Shown in pieces: positions 22,644 through 34,603 of a stretch of 64,000 nucleotides of DNA. The stretch is from Deinandra increscens subsp. villosa (Eukaryota > Streptophyta > Magnoliopsida > Asterales > Asteraceae). The position numbers were made by a program, and so were the translations under genes. Below the pieces are notes generated by a model. That model searched no databases. It was not told the DNA's origin and worked only from the letters and a program-made list of their open reading frames with translations. The stretch covers positions 57,510,555-57,574,554 of the forward strand of contig JBCNJP010000025.1 in assembly GCA_039602395.1 (NCBI GenBank), given 5' to 3'. Within the stretch, counting starts at the first letter, position 1; each line of letters starts with the position of its first letter.

Positions 22644-23652
22644 TGTCTCATGAGGGTATAATACACAAAGAAAAATGCTTGTGGTCCAAAGAAGCAGAGG
22701 AGGATTTCAATACTTTGAAGATATAAATCAAGTAAGAACTCGGAATGCTTCGGACATGTGTCAACTAGCCACTCTGGACGTCTAAGATGCAAATAATTAC
22801 GCTAGAAATGTTCAGGAGTTCGTGAGAAAGGAAGTTGTTGTTGGATTTCCCATCATGATATCGTGTCTCTAAAGGCATGGGAAAGTTAACAAACATAGCA
22901 AGGAAGCAAGCTTTAAAGACAAACAAAGATCTTTCGCAAAAGATAAATTTCACTTCCATAAGTGTAAAACCTTCCAAGTCCATTCCGAATGTTGTCCAAA
23001 TCAGAGTACCTAAAGTTAAATCTGAATCAAAACTTCAAAGATTCAATGGTTGGCGTATTGATAGAAAAAATGGGATTCTTTTCATCTCCAGAGAAAATCA
23101 AGAAGATATCAAGAATGGGAGCACTATGCAATAGAGTTTTCAAAGATTGTGTAAAATCGATGCATAGACTTGAGAAACAGAGTTGCAGTTAATAGTGGTG
23201 CTATAGTGGATAGCGGACCCTATGTAAAATATCAACCTAATATAGCGGTTAAAATATCGGTTCCACATTTATCGGTCATATACCGATATAGCACTGATAT
23301 CGGTCTCAAATAGCGGTGCTATAGCGTTTACGAAGGTTTAGGCTGCACTTCTTCGAAATTCCGATCAATGTCATCTGAAGCCATCTTCACATGCATCTAT
23401 AAACCCTACAAACACTTTTGAGTATTGATATTTAGTATTACTATTAATATTTTGGTGTTTTATGTTTTTTATATATAAATATATGTGTATATATATATAT
23501 TATATATATATATATATATATTAAAACTACCGCTATATCACCGTGATAACCTATATCTCATATAGCGTCCTCGACCGCTATTTTATTTTGGACCGTATTA
23601 ACTGCATAGACAGCACCATAAATCAACCCCATGCAACAACCTAGGGGGAGAT
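22644..23652 (+). other. 3' interior of the outer Copia element
   Basis: Continuation of the outer element after the nested insertion. A basic 85-codon frame at 22877-23134 (MGKLTNIARKQ...) has no domain that I recognise and overlaps a second frame at 22989-23192. A MITE-like insertion lies at 23184-23606. The last bases (about 23640-23651, CCTAGGGGGAGA) form the polypurine tract before the 3' LTR. Confidence 0.6.
23184..23606. mobile_element. MITE-like insertion with short terminal inverted repeats
   Basis: The ends TTGCAGTTAATA and TATTAACTGCA are inverted copies over about ten bases. Inside are repeated 'atagcgg' and 'ccgctat' motifs in both orientations and a TA-rich tract (23471-23521). 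It has no coding capacity. I could not find a convincing target duplication, so superfamily and exact ends are uncertain. Confidence 0.55.
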
Positions 23653-24024
23653 TGTTGGGTTAATATTTTTAGGTTGTTGTATGATGTTTGAGGTTTGCGA
23701 AAAGTCCACCAAAAAATATGTGAAAAGTGTGTAGACTTTTCATGAATCTTATGTATATATATGTTGTCTGTTTAGAATTTTGTTAAGTCGATCATTTTGC
23801 ATTTGTAGCGTTACTCTTCCAAATTGAGAGACGAGTAGGTATCTCAAATCCGGTGAATATTTTGGTGCAATTTAATTAGTGATTTGACTTATTTTCACGT
23901 GTGATCTTCGTCTCTTACTTGTTCAATCGTTACATCATCAATGATCTATTCCAGCTGAGTTATAGCTGGTTGTGGATCAAGTGAACTTCGATTTGGTTGA
24001 TATTTTGGATTAAACGTGCCTACA
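23653..24024 (+). mobile_element. 3' LTR of the outer Copia element
   Basis: 372 bp, TGTTGGG...GCCTACA, preceded by a polypurine tract AGGGGGAGAT. It is homologous along its length to 2411-2788. Confidence 0.9.
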
Positions 24025-25268
24025 TTGTTGGGGACTAAGGCAGCTATTGTGGTGTTCTTAGCCCATTCTGAATCTTCGTTTCTCTCTCCTACTCGTGACT
24101 AGGGTTTTTATGGTGTTCTTAGTCTTCATTGGGTCATGTAGCCATGAATTGAAAGATCGGATACTGAGAACCACCAAGAAACTTACTTGATCTCATCGAT
24201 GGTGGTGATTGCACTAGGCTCGGGATTATCATAAATTCACGATACAAATTGAGGCTAGCGACCAAATGTTGAAGAATTCTGACCTTTTGCAGAAAGTTGT
24301 ACCTGGACATTGCAAACCAAGAATTCCACCACATAACACTTTGCCTCCGGACAGTGAAATTCAAAATGTATGTTGTATATTCCATCCTTTGGAACCAGGC
24401 CTTCGAATATGTTTCTAGACAAAGTCATGTGATTAATGTTTCCTTCGACATTGAGGAAGTTAATAGGATTGACTCATTTGGATTTGAGCAATACTTCGCT
24501 CCAGGGTGAAATTCCCTTAACAATTTCAAGCATGGTTAGTCCTAATTCATCTCGAACTGAACCCATCAACCGATTATATGAAAGTTTCCATAATCCACCA
24601 TAACTGAATCATTAAGGGTGCCACCCAATGATTGCCACCCACCCAATTGTTGGCGGGCACCTACTCTTTGCCGCCATCTACATTTAACCTCTAACCGAAA
24701 TCGATTAAGCAACGGTGGAGTCGGGTGTTAACAAAATTATAAATTTGCAGCCGCTTTGAAAATAAAGGCAAAATATCTAAATGAAATCAGCGGATGAAGC
24801 TGATCAAAATGCTCGATTGATTTGAGCTAACTTGCAAATCTCATGTGGCTTGAATTGGTTAAGATGAGAGCTACACAGTTTTCCGGTATCTAGCCAAGGT
24901 TAAGCTCCAATGAATGTTCATGGACGTCAGGAAAAATCCACGTTAGCGTCTCCAACTTAGGGTTTTTATGTTTCTAGTGGGTTAGAGGACATTTTAATAA
25001 CTCAATTTTAGTGTTTTTTTAAAGAAAGGAGTATAATAGTCATTTCATACTTAACAAAAAAATTCTAACGGACATCCAACCTAGGAACTCCAGGTCAGAC
25101 AAAAATGAAAGTTGAAGGACTCCAGCTGTAATTCAATAATTTAAGGACTAAAAGTTTGATTTTTGACAAACCACAAGGATGTCTCCTATAATTTAATCTT
25201 TTATTAAAAACCTTCATAACTCAAATTGACCACCTTCCATCACCCCCTTAAAAATTGAGACCACAATG
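24025..25268. other. Intergenic stretch with a possible minus-strand coding relic
   Basis: Between the outer Copia and the gypsy LTR. On the minus strand around 24470-24260 a frame without stops reads NHMTLSRNIFEGLVPKDG and continues for about 40 more residues before stops. The composition looks protein-like, but I do not recognise the family. The two longer frames (24134-24385 minus, 24297-24509 plus) overlap on opposite strands and at most one can be real. The rest (24520-25268) shows nothing. Confidence 0.35.
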
Positions 25269-27800
25269 TGTCACACCTCAACCGACGGCGGAATACGTCG
25301 GGGCATGAGGATTGTCTAGATGCACACAACACATATATTAGAGTTGCGATAGTCTTAATAAAACCCATTTCGTGAATAAGCAGAACAACATAAACCAGTG
25401 ATAAGCCAAACAAACAACAAACATAGATAGTCAATTTCAAGGTCTCAACTAGGTCCCCATACGTCCAACGTGTCAACATAAAATTTATCACATCCAACAG
25501 CAATTCCTGCAACATGTACAACATAAATTTCAAATACGAATAGTTGGTGAGTAAACATTGGTTTTATAGTATATCATATGTGTAAAGCATGCAATCCATG
25601 TGTTAAGTGATAGTTCCATAAGGTATGACAAACGAGATATTAGATGGAGCAAATAATATAGCGTAAATCAAACCCTTGACAATTAGGATTGCAATCACCC
25701 GACGCCAAAACCGATCAAATCAAGTGGGTTGTCAAGCCTATACATCTATTATTGTTACCCAGGCTCAGTATGTTAATGATTACGCGTGAGTTTGAGTTCA
25801 GGATGAGTATCAGTATGAGTATGAGTTTGAGAACAACATTTACCATCGCAATAAACCACCTAAGTTTAATATACTAGAAACACACATATACAAGCATAGA
25901 GAGTCATATAGTTTTAGAGAAAAGTATACTGAGTTCGAATTTGAGATAGAGTTTGAGATAGTTTACATGTTACACCCCAAAACAGTAAAAGAAAGTGCGC
26001 TATGAACACTCATCTTGGTGCGAGCTAAAATAAAACGAATGTTTTAAAGAGTTGGTAATTCGTATATACTTCACCTATGACACGTAAATGTGTAAGTGCA
26101 TGTTGTTTTTGACGGGATGTCCCTTTGTATACAAACAACGACAAGTTGACCAAGTTGACTCAACGATACACTAGTGATCTATTAAGTGATAGTCGCGAAT
26201 ATTTAACGTGACATGCATTCACTACATATGGATCAGAATCAAATATCACCTTTCATGCAACCCAACGTAAGTCTAAATAATAGTTCACATTGGAGTTACA
26301 TGCATCACTGGTAATTCATGTTAAATCATACATTTCATGTGTACGGTCGAGTTTCCACGTAAAGATCTAATTCGTATCATATCTTCAGCATTGGAATTGC
26401 ACATACTTCATGTCGCATGCATAATAAGATATCAAAGTACACACTTAGCTACCTGTCATCATCAAGTCTCGACTTTTATTACGTTACATGTATTATTCTA
26501 CGTAAGGTTACTAACTTTATTGCATAATCATCATCAAAATCTGTTCTTTAACATCATGCATGCAAGATCCTATGTAAATTCATCATCTTTATAGAAAATC
26601 AACCATCAAGTCATAACCTTTAATCATTAACATGAATGCTCGATTACAAAGATTCAATTTTCATCACATACCATAAAAAGATGCAAGTTTATCACTCTAG
26701 CAACTAGATCTAACATAAAGTTAACATTTTTATCACCTTTCATGCATAAAAATACAAGCTTTATGACCTATCATGCAAGATCTAACATTATCATCATCAA
26801 ACATCATCTTTCATGCATAAAGATCAAAACTGTATCCCCATACAACCTAGATCTACACATGTTACCTCATGCAAATCATAGTTCATCTCAGATCTATCAT
26901 AAAAATCAACACATTAAGCTTTATAACCAAGTAAACAAGATTTAAGAACATACCTAGCAAAATAGGTGAAAAGAGGATGATCCTAGGCTTAGATTTCTTT
27001 CCAACAAACAAGTTTTCTTCAAGGATGATGATGGAGGATGCTAGAACAGTAGCTAAGATGGCTAGGGTTTGTTTATGGTGGATGAAATATATAAAAATGA
27101 GTTAAGCTGATTTAAACTGAAGAAAATTAGGATTTTCACTCGTCAGACTGCGTTGCGGACCGCGGGACGGTCACCAAGGGAGGCTCAAGCTCCGCGAGGC
27201 GCCCAGGATAGGCTTCCCTTGGTCAGTTCCTCCATGCATGCGCCCGGTTCTTCATTATTTGTTGTGTTTGACCACAGTATTCTCCGTATGCACCATTTAT
27301 TTATTCCCGATCATAATAACCTGATCCAAGCCAATCAACACGAATATAAACAGGCCATACATCGAATTACATTAAAACACTTAATTTAACATAACACATT
27401 TGCATGCAATTTGAAGTACGTATCACTTTTTAAGTTAATCACCAATGTTTTAAGACTCAACTTTGTGTATGATGTTTTTTGTGTGATTTAAGAAAATAGT
27501 GTCACATAATACTCTTATTGACACGCTAAGCCCAAAAACGTGATTCCCGATTAATACCGAAATCGCACGGAAAGTCGAAATTTCATTATTCGAGTTAACA
27601 ATCCACCAGTTTATCCAAAAACATGCCAATTAATTATTTTGTCTTGAAAAATGATCATGGAACATCTAAAAATAAAATTTAGATGTATAGATTAATAAGT
27701 ACTTGAAATTTCGACGATAAATATTAAACCAAAATTTGAAAACGCGTGAAAGTTCTGATCAGGGTCGGGTTTTACAAATGGTTAGGAAGCGGATGCTACA
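25269..27800 (-). mobile_element. LTR of a large Ty3/gypsy element (3' LTR, minus orientation)
   Basis: A 2,532-bp segment from TGTCACACCTC to GGATGCTACA (TG...CA). The bases after its right end, GTCTCCCCTACTTC, are the complement of a polypurine tract GAAGTAGGGGAGAC, so the element interior lies to the right and the element reads right to left. A 600-bp part (27201-27800) is repeated in the tandem array that follows. No coding region. The partner 5' LTR is not in the window, so the element is broken or extends past recognisable sequence. Confidence 0.7.
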
Positions 27801-30800
27801 GTCTCCCCTACTTCAAGAAATTTGTCCCGAAATTAGTAGAGACACAAACAACCAAAGACACAAACAATAAGAGACACAAACAACCAAAGACACAAATAAC
27901 CAGAGACACAAACAACCAAAGATACAAACAACCAGAGACACAAATAACCAGAGACACAAACAACCAAAGATACAAACAACAAAACCCAATTCTCGATCCG
28001 AATCCCAGTCCACCCTTAAAGCACCATCGATGTTTATATATAGGGTGTACTCCAGCTAACCCACCACATAGTTGCTACCCTGAAAGTGTGCTAGTTTCCT
28101 ACGGAGAACCATCTATTCTACACAATAAATGAATGAGCTTTGATAAATGAATCCGAGATTGTGATAGCACGATACAGACTGAATGACACTAGATAACTTG
28201 ATATAGCATGACTGATGTGTTATCAGCATAAGGTTAATTATAAGAAGTGAGAGTCAAAATCGTAACATGAACCAAAAATTGAGTTTGTGGGCCCAGGATA
28301 GGCTTCCCTTGGTCAGTTCCTCCATGCATGCGCCCGGTTCTTCATTATTTGTTGTGTTTGACCACAGTATTCTCCGTATGCACCATTTATTTATTCCCGA
28401 TCATAATAACCTGATCCAAGCCAATCAACACGAATATAAACAGGCCATACATCGAATTACATTAAAACACTTAATTTAACATAACACATTTGCATGCAAT
28501 TTGAAGTACGTATCACTTTTTAAGTTAATCACCAATGTTTTAAGACTCAACTTTGTGTATGATGTTTTTTGTGTGATTTAAGAAAATAGTGTCACATAAT
28601 ACTCTTATTGACACGCTAAGCCCAAAAACGTGATTCCCGATTAATACCGAAATCGCACGGAAAGTCGAAATTTCATTATTCGAGTTAACAATCCACCAGT
28701 TTATCCAAAAACATGCCAATTAATTATTTTGTCTTGAAAAATGATCATGGAACATCTAAAAATAAAATTTAGATGTATAGATTAATAAGTACTTGAAATT
28801 TCGACGATAAATATTAAACCAAAATTTGAAAACGCGTGAAAGTTCTGATCAGGGTCGGGTTTTACAAATGGTTAGGAAGCGGATGCTACAGTCTCCCCTA
28901 CTTCAAGAAATTTGTCCCGAAATTAGTAGAGACAAACAACCAAAGACACAAACAATAAGAGACACAAACAACCAAAGACACAAATAACCAGAGACACAAA
29001 CAACCAAAGATACAAACAACCAGAGACACAAATAACCAGAGACACAAACAACCAAAGATACAAACAACAAAACCCAATTCTCGATCCGAATCCCAGTCCA
29101 CCCTTAAAGCACCATCGATGTTTATATATAGGGTGTACTCCAGCTAACCCACCACATAGTTGCTACCCTGAAAGTGTGCTAGTTTCCTACGGAGAACCAT
29201 CTATTCTACACAATAAATGAATGAGCTTTGATAAATGAATCCGAGATTGTGATAGCACGATACAGACTGAATGACACTAGATAACTTGATATAGCATGAC
29301 TGATGTGTTATCAGCTTAAGGTTAATTATAAGAAGTGAGAGTCAAAATCGTAACATGAACCAAAAATTGAGTTTGTGGGCCCAGGATAGGCTTCCCTTGG
29401 TCAGTTCCTCCATGCATGCGCCCGGTTCTTCATTATTTGTTGTGTTTGACCATAGTATTCTCCGTATGCACCATTTATTTATTCCCGATCATAATAACCT
29501 GATCCAAGCCAATCAACACGAATATAAACAGGCCATACATCGAATTACATTAAAACACTTAATTTAACATAACACATTTGCATGCAATTTGAAGTACGTA
29601 TCACTTTTTAAGTTAATCACCAATGTTTTAAGACTCAACTTTGTGTATGATGTTTTTTGTGTGATTTAAGAAAATAGTGTCACATAATACTCTTATTGAC
29701 ACGCTAAGCCCAAAAACGTGATTCCCGATTAATACCGAAATCGCACGGAAAGTCGAAATTTCATTATTCGAGTTAACAATCCACCAGTTTATCCAAAAAC
29801 ATGCCAATTAATTATTTTGTCTTGAAAAATGATCATGGAACATCTAAAAATAAAATTTAGATGTATAGATTAATAAGTACTTGAAATTTCGACGATAAAT
29901 ATTAAACCAAAATTTGAAAACGCGTGAAAGTTCTGATCAGGGTCGGGTTTTACAAATGGTTAGGAAGCGGATGCTACAGTCTCCCCTACTTCAAGAAATT
30001 TGTCCCGAAATTAGTAGAGACACAAACAACCAAAGACACAAACAATAAGAGACACAAACAACCAAAGACACAAATAACCAGAGACACAAACAACCAAAGA
30101 TACAAACAACCAGAGACACAAATAACCAGAGACACAAACAACCAAAGATACAAACAACAAAACCCAATTCTCGATCCGAATCCCAGTCCACCCTTAAAGC
30201 ACCATCGATGTTTATATATAGGGTGTACTCCAGCTAACCCACCACATAGTTGCTACCCTGAAAGTGTGCTAGTTTCCTACGGAGAACCATCTATTCTACA
30301 CAATAAATGAATGAGCTTTGATAAATGAATCCGAGATTGTGATAGCACGATGCAGACTGAATGACACTAGATAACTTGATATAGCATGACTGATGTGTTA
30401 TCAGCATAAGGTTAATTATAAGAAGTGAGAGTCAAAATCGTAACATGAACCAAAAATTGAGTTTGTGGGCCCAGGATAGGCTTCCCTTGGTCAGTTCCTC
30501 CATGCATGCGCCCGGTTCTTCATTATTTGTTGTGTTTGACCACAGTATTCTCCGTATGCACCATTTATTTATTCCCGATCATAATAACCTGATCCAAGCC
30601 AATCAACACGAATATAAACAGGCCATACATCGAATTACATTAAAACACTTAATTTAACATAACACATTTGCATGCAATTTGAAGTACGTATCACTTTTTA
30701 AGTTAATCACCAATGTTTTAAGACTCAACTTTGTGTATGATGTTTTTTGTGTGATTTAAGAAAATAGTGTCACATAATACTCTTATTGACACGCTAAGCC

Positions 30801-32648
30801 CAAAAACGTGATTCCCGATTAATACCGAAATCGCACGGAAAGTCGAAATTTCATTATTCGAGTTAACAATCCACCAGTTTATCCAAAAACATGCCAATTA
30901 ATTATTTTGTCTTGAAAAATGATCATGGAACATCTAAAAATAAAATTTAGATGTATAGATTAATAAGTACTTGAAATTTCGACGATAAATATTAAACCAA
31001 AATTTGAAAACGCGTGAAAGTTCTGATCAGGGTCGGGTTTTACAAATGGTTAGGAAGCGGATGCTACAGTCTCCCCTACTTCAAGAAATTTATCCCGAAA
31101 TTAGTAGAGATACAAACAACCAAAGACACAAACAATAAGAGACACAAACAACCAAAGACACAAATAACCAGAGACACAAACAACCAAAGATACAAACAAC
31201 CAGAGACACAAATAACCAGAGACACAAACAACCAAAGATACAAACAACAAAACCCAATTCTCGATCCGAATCCCAGTCCACCCTTAAAGCACCATCGATG
31301 TTTATATATAGGGTGTACTCCAGCTAACCCACCACATAGTTGCTACCCTGAAAGTGTGCTAGTTTCCTACGGAGAACCATCTATTCTACACAATAAATGA
31401 ATGAGCTTTGATAAATGAATCCGAGATTGTGATAGCACGATACAGACTGAATGACACTAGATAACTTGATATAGCATGACTGATGTGTTATCAGCATAAG
31501 GTTAATTATAAGAAGTGAGAGTCAAAATCGTAACATGAACCAAAAATTGAGTTTGTGGGCCCAGGATAGGCTTCCCTTGGTCAGTTCCTCCATGCATGCG
31601 CCCGGTTCTTCATTATTTGTTGTGTTTGACCACAGTATTCTCCGTATGCACCATTTATTTATTCCCGATCATAATAACCTGATCCAAGCCAATCAACACG
31701 AATATAAACAGGCCATACATCGAATTACATTAAAACACTTAATTTAACATAACACATTTGCATGCAATTTGAAGTACGTATCACTTTTTAAGTTAATCAC
31801 CAATGTTTTAAGACTCAACTTTGTGTATGATGTTTTTTGTGTGATTTAAGAAAATAGTGTCACATAATACTCTTATTGACACGCTAAGCCCAAAAACGTG
31901 ATTCCCGATTAATACCGAAATCGCACGGAAAGTCGAAATTTCATTATTCGAGTTAACAATCCACCAGTTTATCCAAAAACATGCCAATTAATTATTTTGT
32001 CTTGAAAAATGATCATGGAACATCTAAAAATAAAATTTAGATGTATAGATTAATAAGTACTTGAAATTTCGACGATAAATATTAAACCAAAATTTGAAAA
32101 CGCGTGAAAGTTCTGATCAGGGTCGGGTTTTACAAATGGTTAGGAAGCGGATGCTACAGTCTCCCCTACTTCAAGAAATTTATCCCGAAATTAGTAGAGA
32201 CACAAACAACCAAAGACACAAACAATAAGAGACACAAACAACCAAAGACACAAATAACCAGAGACACAAACAACCAAAGATACAAACAACCAGAGACACA
32301 AATAACCAGAGACACAAACAACCAAAGATACAAACAACAAAACCCAATTCTCGATCCGAATCCCAGTCCACCCTTAAAGCACCATCGATGTTTATATATA
32401 GGGTGTACTCCAGCTAACCCACCACATAGTTGCTACCCTGAAAGTGTGCTAGTTTCCTACGGAGAACCATCTATTCTACACAATAAATGAATGAGCTTTG
32501 ATAAATGAATCCGAGATTGTGATAGCACGATACAGACTGAATGACACTAGATAACTTGATATAGCATGACTGATGTGTTATCAGCATAAGGTTAATTATA
32601 AGAAGTGAGAGTCAAAATCGTAACATGAACCAAAAATTGAGTTTGTGG
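27201..32648. repeat. Five-copy tandem array of a ~1,090-bp LTR/internal-junction unit
   Basis: Units: 27201-28290, 28291-29378, 29379-30468, 30469-31558 and 31559-32648 (1090, 1088, 1090, 1090 and 1090 bp). Each starts GCCCAGGATAGG. The first ~600 bp are the right end of the gypsy LTR (27201-27800) and the last ~490 bp are adjoining internal sequence with the polypurine-tract complement. Units are almost identical. Unit 2 lacks two bases in the 'gagacacaaac' block near 28930, and units 4 and 5 share 'tttatcccg' where units 1-3 have 'tttgtcccg'. Each unit holds a short ACAAA-rich minisatellite. The 128-codon frame repeated four times (and broken in unit 2) reads across that minisatellite and is not a gene. 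Confidence 0.95.
27836..27986. repeat. Embedded 'agacacaaacaacca' minisatellite (first of five copies)
   Basis: Roughly ten 13-15 bp units of the type AGAGACACAAACAACCAA. The same block recurs in every unit of the array (near 28926, 30015, 31105 and 32195). Confidence 0.85.
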
Positions 32649-33607
32649 GCTTAACCAAAGAAAATTGACTAAAAATTCAAAACCAAGGTCTCCCCTACTT
32701 CAGGAGCGAGGCTAGAGGAATAGAATACGAGGGGCGGGTGTATTATTTACGCCTTGAATGTTGAAAAAGATAAGTTGAATCCAAAGTCAATGAAATCATT
32801 CCACCTAATAAAGTGATACTGTGGATTTTTAACAAGACAAGCCGTCTGGTTCTGTTGAGCTAGATAAGTCGTGACCCACATCCAGTTCACTCGTCACTAG
32901 ACGCGAGGTCTAAAATCCACAGCATCCCTGCCAACACCACAAGACCCCATTGCTATGACGCCAAATCCCAATTGCATGCGTAACTATTATCACATGCCAT
33001 CGATGGTTATAGTTCCTATAAGTCTCTGTTAGCAAGAATGATAAGTGATTAGAGCATGAGATAGTGAAACCACAACTAAAAGCATGAGGTAGTGAGAAAG
33101 CTCAATGATAAATGAATAATCAACAAATAGCATACCAACTCTGAGTATAGTGATAGAGTGTGAGTAAATAGATCTAAATTCAAAATCGATCAACACCAAA
33201 AGAATTGAGCAACATGAATTGTGTCATATATCATGCATTGGACAGGATGAGTTGAAAATATGAATCGAATAGCATGAACATCATGGGTCGAATAACATGA
33301 TTCGGACATCACAGATTCCAATAACCAAAGTGGCATAGCATAAAGCAAACAAAAGCGAACATTGAGTATAAATCGAACCCATAAGTTGAATACTCTTAAC
33401 ACAAATTCCATCCACAAGTCATGTATGAGTTGAAACCATAAATTAAATAGTGAACAATAATGGTTGAGTTCATAAATTGATTATTGGATAACACCATTCG
33501 TACTCGAAAATCGAATATGGAATGATGCTAGTCGTATCCATATGTCGAATATTGAATAGTCCATGTTGTCTCCATAAATAGAACTCATAAATGAAATGCC
33601 AAAGGAC
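32649..33607 (-). other. Gypsy interior/3' region; no gene seen
   Basis: Sequence between the tandem array and the Copia insertion. It carries a second polypurine-tract-like site (GTCTCCCCTACTTC near 32690) and AT-rich sequence with recurring 'ataaattgaat' and 'gaatagcatga' motifs from about 33100. No domain is recognisable. Confidence 0.5.
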
Positions 33608-33612
33608 GAATC

Positions 33613-33954
33613 TGTTGATAAATGAAATGGCAAGATGCTGGATTAGAACGACAAAAGAAGTTAAAGAAATCAAGAGTCTACATGTTGTACCCGAACTGAC
33701 ACGAAGTGCCAATTCGGGTGGTAGTCCTATTCGGGTGGCAGTTTATACTATAAATATGTTTTTGCTTGTAGAATTTTGTAAGAGTTTTGTTAACTGCGTT
33801 TTCTGAGTGTGAAAGTTTGAGAGCTCTGTAAACTTTGTATTGATCTCTGGTTGGTCCGTTATCAATAGAAGTTGAGTTTATTTACATCGTTTGATTGTTT
33901 TTTTTTTTGAAATGGCTCGAGTCTAAGCACGATCCTTCCACACGCGTACTTTCA
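33613..33954 (+). mobile_element. 5' LTR of the 5.5-kb Copia element
   Basis: 342 bp, TGTTGAT...ACTTTCA, with a TATAAATATG promoter-type box near 33750. The AGTGGTATCAT primer site follows at 33955. Confidence 0.92.
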
Positions 33955-33956
33955 AG

Positions 33957-33966
33957 TGGTATCATA
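33957..33966 (+). promoter_or_regulatory. Primer-binding site
   Basis: TGGTATCATA, the initiator tRNA-Met complement with a changed tail, two bases after the LTR. Confidence 0.75.
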
Positions 33967-34603
33967 GTTGTAGGTTGATCGCTGAGCTCGTTTTTGGAGT
34001 CGTTTTGGTGAAAACAAGTCATTTTGGTGAAAACAAGTCGTTTTTCGGTGTTTTTCTCAAAATTTTCATACTTTTAGATCATAAAAACTCATCATTTTTG
34101 AAATCTGAGCATTCTATAGTGTTTCTGATATGAAAATGGTCAAATCTGAGTGATTTTGGTCTGTCCAAATCGTTCGGTTCGAAAAACGTTCAAATTCTAG
34201 TCCAATTCGGATCACTTCACCTCAAGAACATCAGTTCGGAAAAATAATTGTCACCCGAAGTGTCAGTTCGGAAGAATAACTGTCGCGAAGTCATACAAAG
34301 TCACAAATCGGATTAGTTCACATTTCAATCCGGGTCTGTTCATTTAATTTTTGAGTTCGGGTGAAATCCACTTCGGAAGCCACTTCGGTTCAGTTTGGTT
34401 TAATTCCACTTAGCTTCTCACTTCGGAACTCAGTTCGGAACTCATTTCGGATCAGTTTATGTCAAGTCACTTCTCTTTTCAATTCGAATTAGTTCGGATA
34501 ACTTCGGATTACATTGTTCACTTTGGATCCACTTCGCATCAGTTCGTACAAGCATATACCACTACGGATTAGTTCGGGTAATCAGAATTCACAACTTGTC
34601 GAG

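Larger units (their letters stand above)
2411..24024 (+). mobile_element. Outer Copia-type LTR retrotransposon, non-autonomous, split by a 14.1-kb nested element
   Basis: Two similar LTRs (2411-2788 and 23653-24024) bracket a primer-binding site at 2791, a decayed gag (3407-6446) and a polypurine tract at about 23640-23651. Removing the nested element 8542-22638 leaves about 7.5 kb. No protease, integrase, reverse transcriptase or RNase H is recognisable, so the element is non-autonomous or deleted. The flanking five bases (TCTTC at left, TTGTT at right) do not match, so there is no target-site duplication, unlike the other elements here; an inter-element recombination or mutation is possible. 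Confidence 0.85.

Noticed and set aside
27836..27986. CRISPR-like array of AGACACAAACAACCA units
   Set aside because: It is a simple minisatellite with no unique spacers, inside a eukaryotic tandem repeat.
27746..32490. A 128-codon frame repeated in units 1, 3, 4 and 5 of the tandem array, and a hydrophobic frame on the opposite strand
   Set aside because: The frames exist only because the units are near-identical. They run through the ACAAA-rich minisatellite and the LTR end, unit 2 breaks the frame with a 2-bp deletion, and the sequence has no domain.
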